From: CBDFGQ01 sp965247295
GTDB taxonomy: Bacteria > Chloroflexota > Dehalococcoidia > Lucifugimonadales > JAGWBF01
Assembly: GCA_965247295.1 (NCBI GenBank)
Contig: CBDFGQ010000007.1
Span: 186,001 to 250,000 of the forward strand
DNA: 64,000 nucleotides
Direction: 5' to 3'
Shown: piece by piece, positions 43,341 to 52,399 of the stretch
Position numbering within the stretch: the first letter of the stretch is position 1
Layout: every line of letters starts with the position of its first letter
The notes under the pieces: model-generated
Databases searched by the model: none
What the model was told of the DNA's origin: nothing
What the model saw: the letters and a program-made list of their open reading frames with translations, nothing else
Translations under genes and position numbers: made by a program

Positions 43341-44305
43341 AGGCCTTTTGCCACCAGATCGTGGATGTGGATCATGCCCACCACCGTACCGGGTTCCCTG
43401 TCGACGACGGGCAGCACCAGGAAGGGCTTCTCGCGGTTCTCCATCAGATTCAGGGCCACGATTGCCTTCTGGTCGGAGCAGATATAGGTGGGGTTGCAAT
43501 TCATGATGCTGTCGATGTCCATGGAAAAGAGATCGTCACCCTGCTCCAGTATCCTGCGGATGTCGTAGTCGGTCACCAGTCCCAGAAGATGGCCGCCCTC
43601 GTCAACCACCGACACCGCACCGCTCTGTTTGCTGGTCATCTCGTATAGCATATCTCGCACCGAAGCGTTGACGTTGATAGCGGGATTCCTGTCCCCTGTC
43701 CGCATGATGTCTCCCACTCCCAGAAGGAGGCGCCTCCCCAATTGACCGCCGGGATGGAAAAGGGCAAAGCTTTCTGGGGTGAAGCCACGCCACCTCATCA
43801 GACTCATGGCCAGGGCATCGCCCAAGACCAGCGCGGCGGTGGTGCTGGATGTTGGGGCCAGATTCAAGGGGCAGGCCTCCTCGTCAACGGGGGTGAACAG
43901 GACGAGGTCCGAGCTCCGCGCCAGGGCGGAGTCCGGGTTGGCCGTGATGGATATCACGGTTGCCCCGATCTTCTTGACGTAGAGCAGTATGTTCTGTAGC
44001 TCCTCCGTCTCCCCTGACTTAGATATGGCGAGGAGCACGTCCCCCTCACCGATGATGCCAACGTCTCCATGACTCCCGTCGCTGGAGTGGAGGAAGATGG
44101 CCGGCGTACCGGTAGAGACCATGGTGGCGGCGATCTTCTGGGCGATGAGACCGGACTTCCCCGTCCCCGTCACTACTACCTTGCCGGTGCACCTGTACAG
44201 TAGTTCAGCGGCCTGGGCGTGGGACTCCCCCAAGCCCTTGCGGACGTTGAGAAGTGTATCTATCTCTAGCCGGAATACCCGGTCTATTTCATCCAGAATG
44301 TTCAT
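43337..44305 (-). CDS. kpsF: D-arabinose 5-phosphate isomerase, KpsF/GutQ family
   Basis: 322 residues: a SIS domain followed by two CBS domains. Seen: VVVTGTGKSGLIAQKIAATMVSTGTPAIFLHSSDGSHGD, LAISKSGETEEL, LNLAPTSSTTAALVLGDALAMSLM, FHPGGQLGRRLL, then CBS motifs MRTGDRNPAINVN and LGLVTDYDIRRIL. The full length and motifs match arabinose-5-phosphate isomerase, which feeds Kdo synthesis. No kdsA, kdsB or kdsC is in the window. ATG 44305 overlaps the deacetylase stop by 4 nt. Confidence 0.9.
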   Translation of the reverse strand: MNILDEIDRVFRLEIDTLLNVRKGLGESHAQAAELLYRCTGKVVVTGTGKSGLIAQKIAATMVSTGTPAIFLHSSDGSHGDVGIIGEGDVLLAISKSGETEELQNILLYVKKIGATVISITANPDSALARSSDLVLFTPVDEEACPLNLAPTSSTTAALVLGDALAMSLMRWRGFTPESFALFHPGGQLGRRLLLGVGDIMRTGDRNPAINVNASVRDMLYEMTSKQSGAVSVVDEGGHLLGLVTDYDIRRILEQGDDLFSMDIDSIMNCNPTYICSDQKAIVALNLMENREKPFLVLPVVDREPGTVVGMIHIHDLVAKGL

Positions 44306-45144
44306 TTTCCCAGCCCGGCTCGTACTCCGGGCCACGGCATCCGCAAACGCCGAGTCGTCCTCATAGCCCGCTTGATCTGCCTGAGCGTTCCCAGATGACG
44401 TCCTATCTGCCCTACCAGGGGACCGGCTACGTTGGGGTTGATGAGGCTCAACCTGTGGATCACCCTGTCCCGGGGCCGGAATGGCCTTCCCTCGATAGTG
44501 AAGACCCTGTCGAAGGTCTCCAGCAGCTTCCGCACCCCCTGCCTGGTGTACAGTCCGTTGGCGAGGGCGTAGTACCGTGGACTGAGGCCAAGCCTCTCTT
44601 TGAGCGCCGACATGGCCAGGTCCCGCTCCTGGGGGAGATATCTCTCAAACCGACTGGAGAGGGCCTGATGGTAGTACCCATGACACCCGATCTCCACCTG
44701 CCCATCGTCTCGTAGCGTCGTCAGCTCTTCCAGGGTCATGGGCCGGACCCCGGAGTCCGTGCACACCTGGCCCCCGGCTGTGCCTGCACTGTAATGCTTA
44801 TAGAAATCGAGCTCACGTATCTTGGCGTAGTTTTGGCCGTTGCCGGCCAGCCAGGGATAGGCTTCGCCGGTCAGGGCGTAGTATGCGGAGACGAAGATGA
44901 GGTAGGGGATGTTGTACGTATGTGACAACTCCCCGAAGAGGAGGTTGTTGTAATAGCCGTCGTCAAAAGTTATCGTCACCGTGTCTGGTGCTGTGTCTTC
45001 CGGGGAGCTGAAGGTGTAGCCCCGTTCCAGCAGCTGCTCCACCATGGCCCTCATGTCTGCCACGGAAACAAACAGCTCCTTGCCGTGCTCCGGTACCTCG
45101 TTGTAGGACTCGCAGAGGCAGTGAAACAGCAGGCACAGCTTCAT
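44302..45144 (-). CDS. Polysaccharide deacetylase family protein
   Basis: 280 residues. VTITFDDGYYNNLLFG (catalytic DD), YLIFVSAYYALTG, EIGCHGYYHQALS (metal His motif H-x3-H) and GLSPRYYALANGLYTRQG. It resembles deacetylases in glycan loci that act on amino sugars. ATG 45144 begins MKLCLLFHCL, 1 nt after the methyltransferase stop (TAAGATG). Second deacetylase of the locus, unrelated in detail to the one at 32079. Confidence 0.87.
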   Translation of the reverse strand: MKLCLLFHCLCESYNEVPEHGKELFVSVADMRAMVEQLLERGYTFSSPEDTAPDTVTITFDDGYYNNLLFGELSHTYNIPYLIFVSAYYALTGEAYPWLAGNGQNYAKIRELDFYKHYSAGTAGGQVCTDSGVRPMTLEELTTLRDDGQVEIGCHGYYHQALSSRFERYLPQERDLAMSALKERLGLSPRYYALANGLYTRQGVRKLLETFDRVFTIEGRPFRPRDRVIHRLSLINPNVAGPLVGQIGRHLGTLRQIKRAMRTTRRLRMPWPGVRAGLGK

Positions 45145-45145
45145 C

Positions 45146-45949
45146 TTAGGCCCCGGGTCTGGGCTCCTTCGCCAGCAGTACCATGTCCTGGCAGCCCTCG
45201 GGGTACGCCTCAACTGCGCCTTCCACGTAATCTACGAGGGTAAGGCCGGTATAGATGGGCCACTTGGTGGTAACGTACTCTTTGCTGATGATAGCCAGGC
45301 CGTAATCTGGCGTTCCGGGATTGTGGACGATGTAGTAATAACCCTGGCCGGACTGGATGAACTTCTCCACCGGCTCCGTGTATGCGTACTTCTCAAGGGA
45401 ATGAGGGCTGAACATGGACGCTCGTCTTAGATACTCGTAGGAGTGGGTGGTGTGCAGCATCATTCCGCCGGGACGTAGCACGCGTGCCAGCTCCTCGAGC
45501 CAGGACACGTGGTTGGCTTCGGGCAGGCTTGTGAAGACGCCATAGGACCAGATGAGGTCAAACTGCTCGTCAGCGTATTGGAGAGGGGGCATCAGGCCGT
45601 TGGCATAAAAATGGCCCCCAGGGCAGATGCGCCTGCATTCTGCCACCTCCTCCGTGTCCACGTCGCAGCCGTACACCTCCGCCTGGGGAGCGAGCCAGGA
45701 CAGATACTGTGTCAACCGGCCGCTCCGGCACCCGAAATCCAGCGTCGACGAGAACTGCCGTAGCGATCGGCCGTGCCCGTTCAGGACAGACTCAAATCTC
45801 TGTAGCTGATTGAGGTTGTACCGATTCTCCGCTTCCTCGGCTGACATTCCGCCCCGCCGTAAGGCCCGCCGTAAGGCCCGCCGTACCGCGCGGCGAGCGG
45901 GCGACAATACGGCTTTGAGCGTCCCCCGTTGTCCGTCTATCCTACTCAT
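45146..45949 (-). CDS. Class I SAM-dependent methyltransferase
   Basis: 267 residues. TLDFGCRSGRLTQYLSWLAPQAEVYGCDVDTEEV (SAM motif I and acidic strand), FDLIWSYGVFTSLPEANHVSWLEELARVLRPGGMMLHTTH. An Arg/Ala-rich N-terminus RRAVRRALRRALRRG is repeated at DNA level (GCCCGCCGTAAG units at about 45855-45890). Likely O- or N-methylates a sugar. 195 bp upstream of its start is free of genes, so a promoter may lie there, though I see none clearly. Confidence 0.87.
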   Translation of the reverse strand: MSRIDGQRGTLKAVLSPARRAVRRALRRALRRGGMSAEEAENRYNLNQLQRFESVLNGHGRSLRQFSSTLDFGCRSGRLTQYLSWLAPQAEVYGCDVDTEEVAECRRICPGGHFYANGLMPPLQYADEQFDLIWSYGVFTSLPEANHVSWLEELARVLRPGGMMLHTTHSYEYLRRASMFSPHSLEKYAYTEPVEKFIQSGQGYYYIVHNPGTPDYGLAIISKEYVTTKWPIYTGLTLVDYVEGAVEAYPEGCQDMVLLAKEPRPGA

Positions 45950-46144
45950 AATGTTGCGTAGCGTCGGCTTCTAACCGGAAGATCAGTTGACCCCGTGCTT
46001 CGTCCATGAATGTCGGAACTTAACATCTGTTTGTGTAGCGGAGGTACCAGATAAGGAGATAGCAGGTTCAGGAGCGCTGAACGAGAGGTGTGGTTCTGGT
46101 ACTCTGGCCAACGTGGTCCCCAACGGAGGTATGCCGTCGTGCGA

Positions 46145-47299
46145 CTACCGTGAATCGGCTTCCACGTCCACCAACCCTTCGGCGTACTTCTCGTTGAAGT
46201 CCTTGGGGTCGAAGGCCACGTCGTCCACCAGGTTGTACAGGTCCGTGTTGGACATCTTCACCGCCACTTCTTTGGGCAGATTGTGGCGATTGGTGTATAT
46301 CAGGGCGTCGGCGTGGGGGAGCAGCTGGTCGCACTGGTCGCAATAGGGGAACATCGCGAACTTTTTCTCTTGATGCGCCAGGCGCAGGAGCCGGTATTTT
46401 TCCCCGTTCAGGACCTCCAGCACCGGCTGCTGGAAGGCGTTCCCCAGTACGATCTGGTTGTTGTAGTCATAGCAGCAGGGGATGACCTCTCCGTCCCACT
46501 GGATCTGTAGGGGCCCGTTCTCCGGACGCCCGCAGGTCTGCTTGATGGAGATTTCCTCGTAGCGCTCCCGGTAGCTGCGTCCATCGCCGAAGTTGTGGGG
46601 CTTCCAGATCTCGATGGCGTCGGCCCTGGGCTCCCAGAACTCCTGGAACCACTCGGTGTCCTCCTCGTTTTCGGGCAGCACCAGCCAGTTTATCTCCAGG
46701 CGGGGCCGCTTGGAGCCCAGCTCCTTCCTGATTTCCAGGAAGCTGAGCAGGTTGTCCATGGTCACTTCAAAGTTCAGTCCCACCATCACCCGCTCGTAGG
46801 TCTCTTTTTTCATGCCGTAGTAGCTCAGACGCAGCTCGTCCAACCCGGCCTTGATCAGCGCCTGGGAGCGCCTGCGGGTCAGAAGGGAGGCGTTGCTGAT
46901 TATGTACGTGCGCAATCCCTTGGAGTTGGCGTACGCGACCTTCTTTTCCAGGGTCTTGTCGATCATCGGCTCGCCGAAGCCGGTCAGCACCACCTGCTTG
47001 CATCCCAGCTCCACGACCTCGTCGATGCTTGTCTTGTATCTCTCGACGTCCATTATGCCGTGAGGGCGGCCCAGCTTGTGAACGTCCCTGGGACACATGA
47101 CGCAGTCCGCGTTGCAGTGGTCCGTAACCTCGTACCGGACCTCTGGGTGCCTCAGCCGGGTGATGGGTTTCTCCTCCATCTCGTGCCGCACGTGGGCCAG
47201 CAGCGCTTCGCGGTCATACCCCTTCCAGTTCATGCTCCGGTCGTTGAGCGGAGACTCCTGGTCGTAACTCCTCTGAATCTTTAGTCGCAAATCAGCCAT
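46145..47299 (-). CDS. Radical SAM protein with C-terminal SPASM-like cysteines
   Basis: 384 residues. Radical SAM 4Fe-4S motif CNADCVMC, SAM-binding GFGEPMIDKTL, then CGRPENGPLQIQWDGEVIPCCYDYNNQIVLGN and FPYCDQCDQ, a SPASM-type auxiliary cluster site. Such proteins in glycan loci modify sugars or peptides, but the reaction is unknown. ATG 47299 follows GGGAGAG; a TTG lies one codon upstream. Confidence 0.9.
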   Translation of the reverse strand: MADLRLKIQRSYDQESPLNDRSMNWKGYDREALLAHVRHEMEEKPITRLRHPEVRYEVTDHCNADCVMCPRDVHKLGRPHGIMDVERYKTSIDEVVELGCKQVVLTGFGEPMIDKTLEKKVAYANSKGLRTYIISNASLLTRRRSQALIKAGLDELRLSYYGMKKETYERVMVGLNFEVTMDNLLSFLEIRKELGSKRPRLEINWLVLPENEEDTEWFQEFWEPRADAIEIWKPHNFGDGRSYRERYEEISIKQTCGRPENGPLQIQWDGEVIPCCYDYNNQIVLGNAFQQPVLEVLNGEKYRLLRLAHQEKKFAMFPYCDQCDQLLPHADALIYTNRHNLPKEVAVKMSNTDLYNLVDDVAFDPKDFNEKYAEGLVDVEADSR

Positions 47300-47383
47300 C
47301 AATATCTCTCCCTGGGCACCTACTGCCCACCACCGGTACGGCGCAGGCCCAGCGCCCGTGGCAGCTTGATTCTCGGGCCCGCT

Positions 47384-48481
47384 TTACGCTGCACCAGCCA
47401 CCATCTCTCGAACGTGGCGTCCGATGACGTTGGCGCTGTCCGCTCTCGACCCGAATCGGCGCCGAAAGTTCTCGCAGACTGTCTCTCTCGCGGCGTTGTC
47501 GAAAACGGCATGCTCCATCACGTCCCGTATCTCACCCTCACTCTCAATCACGAAGGCGCATTCACCCTTGCACCAGGGCAGCTCGTCGTAGCCCTTAAAG
47601 GAGCGAAGGTACTCCTTGCCCAGATCATCGAACAGCGCGAACAGGGCCGGGACCCCAAGGTAGCTGGCCTCCACCCCAGCAGATGAGAACTGGGTAACAA
47701 CCAGGTCGGAGGCGCAGTAGAGGCCCACCGCGTCGGGGTACGTAGATGTGTCTACGACCTTCATCGAACTACCGGCCAGTAACGGAGCGTAGCTGCCGGC
47801 CTTGTAGGAGGCGTCCCTGGGGTGGGCCCGAAACAGCAATGTGACCTGATGTCCTGTGAAATGCTTTAGCAGGCGTTGTAGCGCCAGGTACGAGTTGTCG
47901 CCGTCAGGCTGCCCGGCCCACAACATCACCAGCTCATCCTCAAGCCCGAAGACCCTCCTGGTTTCCAGCCTCCGTTCATCCCGATGAACCAACAATAGTT
48001 CATTGTATCTGGGATTCCCCGTACTGTAAATGAGACGTCCGTCCAGTCCCCGTGACCTATGAAGCTCCGATACCGAGTCGTCCTCTACGAACAGCCTGTC
48101 CACACGCTCGCCATCCCTGGGCCAGAAGTTACCCGGGAAGTCCTCTATGACGAACACGGGGATACCCGCGATGGTGGCTCCTCGGGAGGCTAGCTCCTCA
48201 ACGTTCCGTTCAGCCACATCCTCGGAGGAGCTGCGGACTACGGCCTTGATCCCAGCATCGGACAGGTAGCCCTCAATGGAACCCCAGGTCCCCTCGATCC
48301 GGTCTATGTCCAGGTACGGTAGGCCCTCTTGTGTGCGCTCCCCTCTCGATACTCCCTCAACCAGGTACACGACCTTTTCCGGGCCGAGCTCCGTCTCCAG
48401 GGGACGGATGGACAGATAGGGGCCTTTGTGGACCGCGGCAAAGAGATACTTCGGTCCGGGACTCATGCTATCTCGGTTCAT
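47384..48481 (-). CDS. Putative GT-B-like protein of the glycan locus, 365 aa
   Basis: 365 residues; not confidently assigned. The second half resembles GT-B/UDP-GlcNAc-2-epimerase folds: LVMLWAGQPDGDNSYLALQRLL, VTLLFRAHPRDASYK, then YCASDLVVTQFSSAGVEASYLGVPALFALFD, with the SS-x-G-x-EA-x-x-G-V-P motif found in two other proteins of the locus. Its start overlaps the ABC exporter stop by 1 nt (TAATG), which points to coupled translation. Confidence 0.62.
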   Translation of the reverse strand: MNRDSMSPGPKYLFAAVHKGPYLSIRPLETELGPEKVVYLVEGVSRGERTQEGLPYLDIDRIEGTWGSIEGYLSDAGIKAVVRSSSEDVAERNVEELASRGATIAGIPVFVIEDFPGNFWPRDGERVDRLFVEDDSVSELHRSRGLDGRLIYSTGNPRYNELLLVHRDERRLETRRVFGLEDELVMLWAGQPDGDNSYLALQRLLKHFTGHQVTLLFRAHPRDASYKAGSYAPLLAGSSMKVVDTSTYPDAVGLYCASDLVVTQFSSAGVEASYLGVPALFALFDDLGKEYLRSFKGYDELPWCKGECAFVIESEGEIRDVMEHAVFDNAARETVCENFRRRFGSRADSANVIGRHVREMVAGAA

Positions 48482-50259
48482 TATCTGCTGGAGGCCATGA
48501 GGCGAGAATAATGGCCGCGCTTGTCAAGCAGATCCATGTGGCTTCCCTCTTCCACCACCTGGCCCTCCTCCAAGACGACGATCTTGTCTGCGTGCCGGAC
48601 GCTGGAGAGCCGGTGGGCAACGATGATAACCGTTCGGTCGGCGGAGACGTTATCTATCGCCTCCTGCACCAGTTTCTCTGAAGCGGCGTCCAGAGAGCTG
48701 GTCGCCTCATCGAAGATCAGGATATCTGGGGCGTCCAGCATCGCTCTGGCGATGGCCAGACGCTGCTGCTGGCCCCCGGAAAGCTTCATCCCCCGGTCCC
48801 CGACCACCGTGTCGTAACCCTCGGGGAGCTGGGAGATAAACTCGTGGGCGTTGGCAATACGTGCCGCTTTGATGACGGACTCCGTAGAATATCCACTTCG
48901 GCCAAAGAGGATGTTTTCGGCGACCGAGGCGTGATAGGTGAAGAGGTCCTGGCTCACGAAGCCGATCTTCCTGAGCCAGCTATCCTGGTTTAACTCCTCG
49001 AGGGGTACTTCGTCAACGGTGATCCTGCCGTGACTGGGCTCAAACAGGCCAAGGATCAGGTTGATGATGGTAGTCTTGCCCGCACCGGAAGGGCCCACAA
49101 TGGCGGTTACCTTCCCTTTTTCGATGGCCAAATTAAAGTCTTTCATCAGGGTACTTCGGCCTTTATGGGCAAAGGACACGCCCTCGAAGACCAGGGCATT
49201 CTCAAAGGACTCCAGTACCCTGTAGCCGTCCTTGCGCCTTGGAACGGGGTCGGTGATGGCTCGGTACGCCAGCTCCCCAACGGGGAGCAACGACATCATT
49301 TCCATCCGCAGACGGCCTAGAGACGTGAGGGCGGGGAGAAGCTGCACCAGGGATACGGCGAAGACCCCCAGTCTGGGCAAGGCGTTAGCGAAATCTCCGG
49401 GACTCACCACCCTTAGTATTAGGAGGAATCCCAGCATCAGGCCCACAGCGGACAACTCCATCAAGGGTCTGGGGACCGCGAGGGACGCCAGATGCTTGGC
49501 ATGCAGATCCCTGTACGTCCGATTTTCCCGGTCGAATCTATCTGCCCATCGTCCGACGGAGCAAAGGGCGATGATCTGGCGGATCCCGTTAATAAACTCG
49601 TTGGCGATGACATTCTGCTCTATGCTCGCGTCGGCTTTCCCCTTGCCCAGCCGGAAGGACAACCTCCTGGAAACCTGGTGAATGCCCCAGTAATACACCA
49701 GCGCTAGAATGGCGAGGGCCAGGGCTGCAAGAGGAAAAATCAATGCCAGGACGACTGCTATAGAGACTATCTTGAGGGCGAGCGCCACGGTCAATGGCAC
49801 CTGCATCAGTAGCGAGCCAATGGCTCCCGGTGCCGACTGGAGGTTGTAAGTCAGGGTGCCCTGCTTATTATCCAGGAAGAACTGATAGTGAGCACCCGCG
49901 TATCTTTCCATTACCTGCCGTCTGACATCGTACATCACCCTGGCGCTGGAGTAGCCTATCAGCACATCCCTTATCAGGATAAGAGCCGCTTTTGCCAGCA
50001 ATACGCCGATTAGTAGTACCGAGGCGGCAACGATGGGGTCGGAAACGGGTATGACATCTACCAACCTGTTTACTAGGCCTAGGATTCCGCCAAATTCATC
50101 CTGCGAGTCCCCCAGGAGTGAGAAAAATACCGGGAAGAAGGCAACGACACTGAAACTCTCCAGCGTAGAGGTGACCAGGATCAGCAGCAGGATTCCCCCG
50201 TACAGACGTTTGTACCGGCCCAGAAAATAAATAATCGGCTTATAGCGTGGAATAATCAT
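48481..50259 (-). CDS. ABC exporter, fused permease and ATPase (MsbA/PglK-like flippase)
   Basis: 592 residues. Six membrane helices in the first ~330 residues (first helix GGILLLILVTSTLESFSVVAFFPVFF), then an ATPase domain: Walker A GPSGAGKTT (about residue 388), signature LSGGQQQRLAIARAML (about 490), Walker B ILIFDEATSSLD (about 508) and H-loop VIIVAHRLSS. No Wzx, Wzy or KpsT/M proteins occur in the window, so this is the best candidate to flip lipid-linked glycan across the membrane. ATG 50259 has only a weak ribosome site; the frame upstream to 50400 overlaps the 692-aa gene. Confidence 0.9.
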   Translation of the reverse strand: MIIPRYKPIIYFLGRYKRLYGGILLLILVTSTLESFSVVAFFPVFFSLLGDSQDEFGGILGLVNRLVDVIPVSDPIVAASVLLIGVLLAKAALILIRDVLIGYSSARVMYDVRRQVMERYAGAHYQFFLDNKQGTLTYNLQSAPGAIGSLLMQVPLTVALALKIVSIAVVLALIFPLAALALAILALVYYWGIHQVSRRLSFRLGKGKADASIEQNVIANEFINGIRQIIALCSVGRWADRFDRENRTYRDLHAKHLASLAVPRPLMELSAVGLMLGFLLILRVVSPGDFANALPRLGVFAVSLVQLLPALTSLGRLRMEMMSLLPVGELAYRAITDPVPRRKDGYRVLESFENALVFEGVSFAHKGRSTLMKDFNLAIEKGKVTAIVGPSGAGKTTIINLILGLFEPSHGRITVDEVPLEELNQDSWLRKIGFVSQDLFTYHASVAENILFGRSGYSTESVIKAARIANAHEFISQLPEGYDTVVGDRGMKLSGGQQQRLAIARAMLDAPDILIFDEATSSLDAASEKLVQEAIDNVSADRTVIIVAHRLSSVRHADKIVVLEEGQVVEEGSHMDLLDKRGHYSRLMASSR

Positions 50260-50320
50260 ATTCGAAAAAAGGGACCTCGAGGCTGTCGCCCCCCGTCGTT
50301 TGGTCTGGACCGTGGCCGGC

Positions 50321-52399
50321 CTAGCCGGCGTAAACCTCCTCCCCGACCCACTGGCCGTACCTCTCCGCCGCCTCCGCCAATGCATCCTCTTTGCTGCCAC
50401 CCTGTTTTAGGGATTCGTAGATCAATCCAACGTACCGGCCGATGCGGACGCCCGCTTTCCCGTCCCGGAACGGATCGATATCGTCCAGGCCGGGAGACCA
50501 ATCTCCGAACTCTGGGTGCTCTTCGGGCGCGGCCCTATGTGCCTCGACGGCGGCCCGCAGAGAGGGCCAGTCGTCGAAAATCACCCGGCCTCGGCCCCAG
50601 GCGTGGAAGGGGTGTTCCCGGTACCCCTCCACGTCGATCATTACAGAGGTTACTCCTGCCAGGGTTGCCTCGGCGGGCGCCGTCCCCAGCTTGCCTACGC
50701 AGAGGTCCGCCGCCAGCGCCGCCTCAGTGGGGTAGTGGTCGCTGCTGAAGAAGTGGCACCTCCCGCTCTCCTGGGCCCGTTGCACTAGATCGGAGATACG
50801 CTGGATTCGCTGGAGGAGGTAGGCCGAGCTCTTGGGCTTGAAGACCATGCCAAGCGTCGGATCGGAGAGCAGCCAGTTCAGTAGGAACTCGTAGTCGCGG
50901 GTAGCGTCCTCGTTGGAGGCGGCGACGGTCCACCGGTCCTCTGAGCCCTCGTCGAAGTAGCACAGAACGAAGCGTGCACCGTTGGCCTGAAGGTTACGCC
51001 GAATATCGGACGTGCCACTACGGGCGCGAATGTACTGGGTCGCGCCATCGTCAATAAAGCCCACCGTCACGATGTCTTTAACCGGCGCCCCCAAGGAACG
51101 CCAAAGACGCTCGAAGGCGGGGGAGAAGAGGAACAGGACGTCCTCCCCGGCGCTCATGTACGACAGTGTCGATCGACCCTGGGACATGATGCTGGTGGTG
51201 TACTGGTATGCGCAACTGACGCCGTTGACCGCGTCCAGCGCCAGGATCTGGCTCACCTTTAGGCTAAATGTATGGCCGACGTTGACACGCACCCGGTTTG
51301 CCGTATAGAAGTCGTGCCAGTAGGAGTATCTCGCCGCCAGCAGGACCAGTTCATACAGGACGTGTGGCGGCGTCCAACGCCCTCGTAGGGTGCAGCGGAG
51401 CCAGTTTCGTCCCAGGCAATACATGGACCGAAACAGGACTCCCGTAAACCGGCGCGTCGGCCTCCAGCGAGCGATGCCTGGGCCTCGGCCCAACACCCTT
51501 ATGCCATGGACATCAAGCTCCCGCCTGGTCTCGTCGTCAAGGGGCCTGTCGGTGACGTAGTCGTGGACCAGGACCTCTTCATAGGGTATGCTCGACTCGT
51601 GCAGCCAGAAGAACTCCGAGCGTGCGCTCCGGTCCAAGCTTAGCGAGCGGTACCAGGGAAAGGCGCGGATGGCGACGGTCCCGGCACCTGATCGGGTCCC
51701 TCCGGTCGTAGTGGCGGGGCGCTTCCCCTGATGAGCCTCGCCAGGCAGGCGGCGCATCCCGCTCCTTAGAGTCCTCCAAAAATAGCCCCTGCCCTCCTTC
51801 AGGAGGTTGTACAGCTGGCGCCCCGCCCACGGGACCTTGCGCAACGGGTCGCGATAGAAGGCCACTGGGATGCCCTCCGAACCGGCCAGCTCCACGAAGA
51901 AAGGGAACCATCGACCGCGTTCTATCATGATCAGGGCTTGGGTGGGGTCCAGATGCATCCTGCTTCGGAGAACCCATGCCACAAGGTCAACCCGATAACT
52001 CTCCTCCTTGATCTCCCGCTCAATCCTTCGTTCGAAGTGCAGCACCAGCTTGTCCAGGTCCCAGTAGGAGCCCATACGCCGTATGAGGGGATTGGGACTT
52101 ATCTGCTTATCTCTGATCTTTAAGGTGGTATCACGGAGGTGGGACCACAGCACGTCAAAGAACTGGCTCTTGCCTGTGTCGTCCCGAATCTCCCCCACGT
52201 GGTGGTCATTCTGGCGGACCTCGGCCCGGACGATTCGAAGCCGGCGGAGCAACCCCACAAGTATTCGGACAGAGGGCGCCATCGGGTCGAAATACCAGAT
52301 TGCGGCGGCATGCCGGGCCGGCCAGATCAGGCTCAAGAGCGACGCCACGGTCAGCCGGTCCACGAACACTACCCTTGGAGGGGATGAGGGTCGGCTCAT
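50321..52399 (-). CDS. Large protein of unknown function, 692 aa, GT-B-like C-terminus
   Basis: 692 residues; I recognise no family. No signal peptide or membrane helix. Residues about 1-230: VVFVDRLTVASLLSLIW, then charged helices; FFVELAGSEGIPVAFYRDPLRKV. Middle: INVGHTFSLKVSQILALDAVNGVSCAYQYTT and VLFLFSPAFERLWRSLG. C-terminal 200 residues resemble a nucleotide-sugar half: GMVFKPKSSAYLLQRI, AADLCVGKLGTAPAEATLAGVTSVMIDVEGY. The layout (coat search for QY, FSPA, KP, and TAPAEATLAG-P-like) suggests an atypical GT-B transferase. Stop of the DUF4910 gene overlaps its start... it begins 4 nt inside that stop (ATGA). Confidence 0.65.
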   Translation of the reverse strand: MSRPSSPPRVVFVDRLTVASLLSLIWPARHAAAIWYFDPMAPSVRILVGLLRRLRIVRAEVRQNDHHVGEIRDDTGKSQFFDVLWSHLRDTTLKIRDKQISPNPLIRRMGSYWDLDKLVLHFERRIEREIKEESYRVDLVAWVLRSRMHLDPTQALIMIERGRWFPFFVELAGSEGIPVAFYRDPLRKVPWAGRQLYNLLKEGRGYFWRTLRSGMRRLPGEAHQGKRPATTTGGTRSGAGTVAIRAFPWYRSLSLDRSARSEFFWLHESSIPYEEVLVHDYVTDRPLDDETRRELDVHGIRVLGRGPGIARWRPTRRFTGVLFRSMYCLGRNWLRCTLRGRWTPPHVLYELVLLAARYSYWHDFYTANRVRVNVGHTFSLKVSQILALDAVNGVSCAYQYTTSIMSQGRSTLSYMSAGEDVLFLFSPAFERLWRSLGAPVKDIVTVGFIDDGATQYIRARSGTSDIRRNLQANGARFVLCYFDEGSEDRWTVAASNEDATRDYEFLLNWLLSDPTLGMVFKPKSSAYLLQRIQRISDLVQRAQESGRCHFFSSDHYPTEAALAADLCVGKLGTAPAEATLAGVTSVMIDVEGYREHPFHAWGRGRVIFDDWPSLRAAVEAHRAAPEEHPEFGDWSPGLDDIDPFRDGKAGVRIGRYVGLIYESLKQGGSKEDALAEAAERYGQWVGEEVYAG

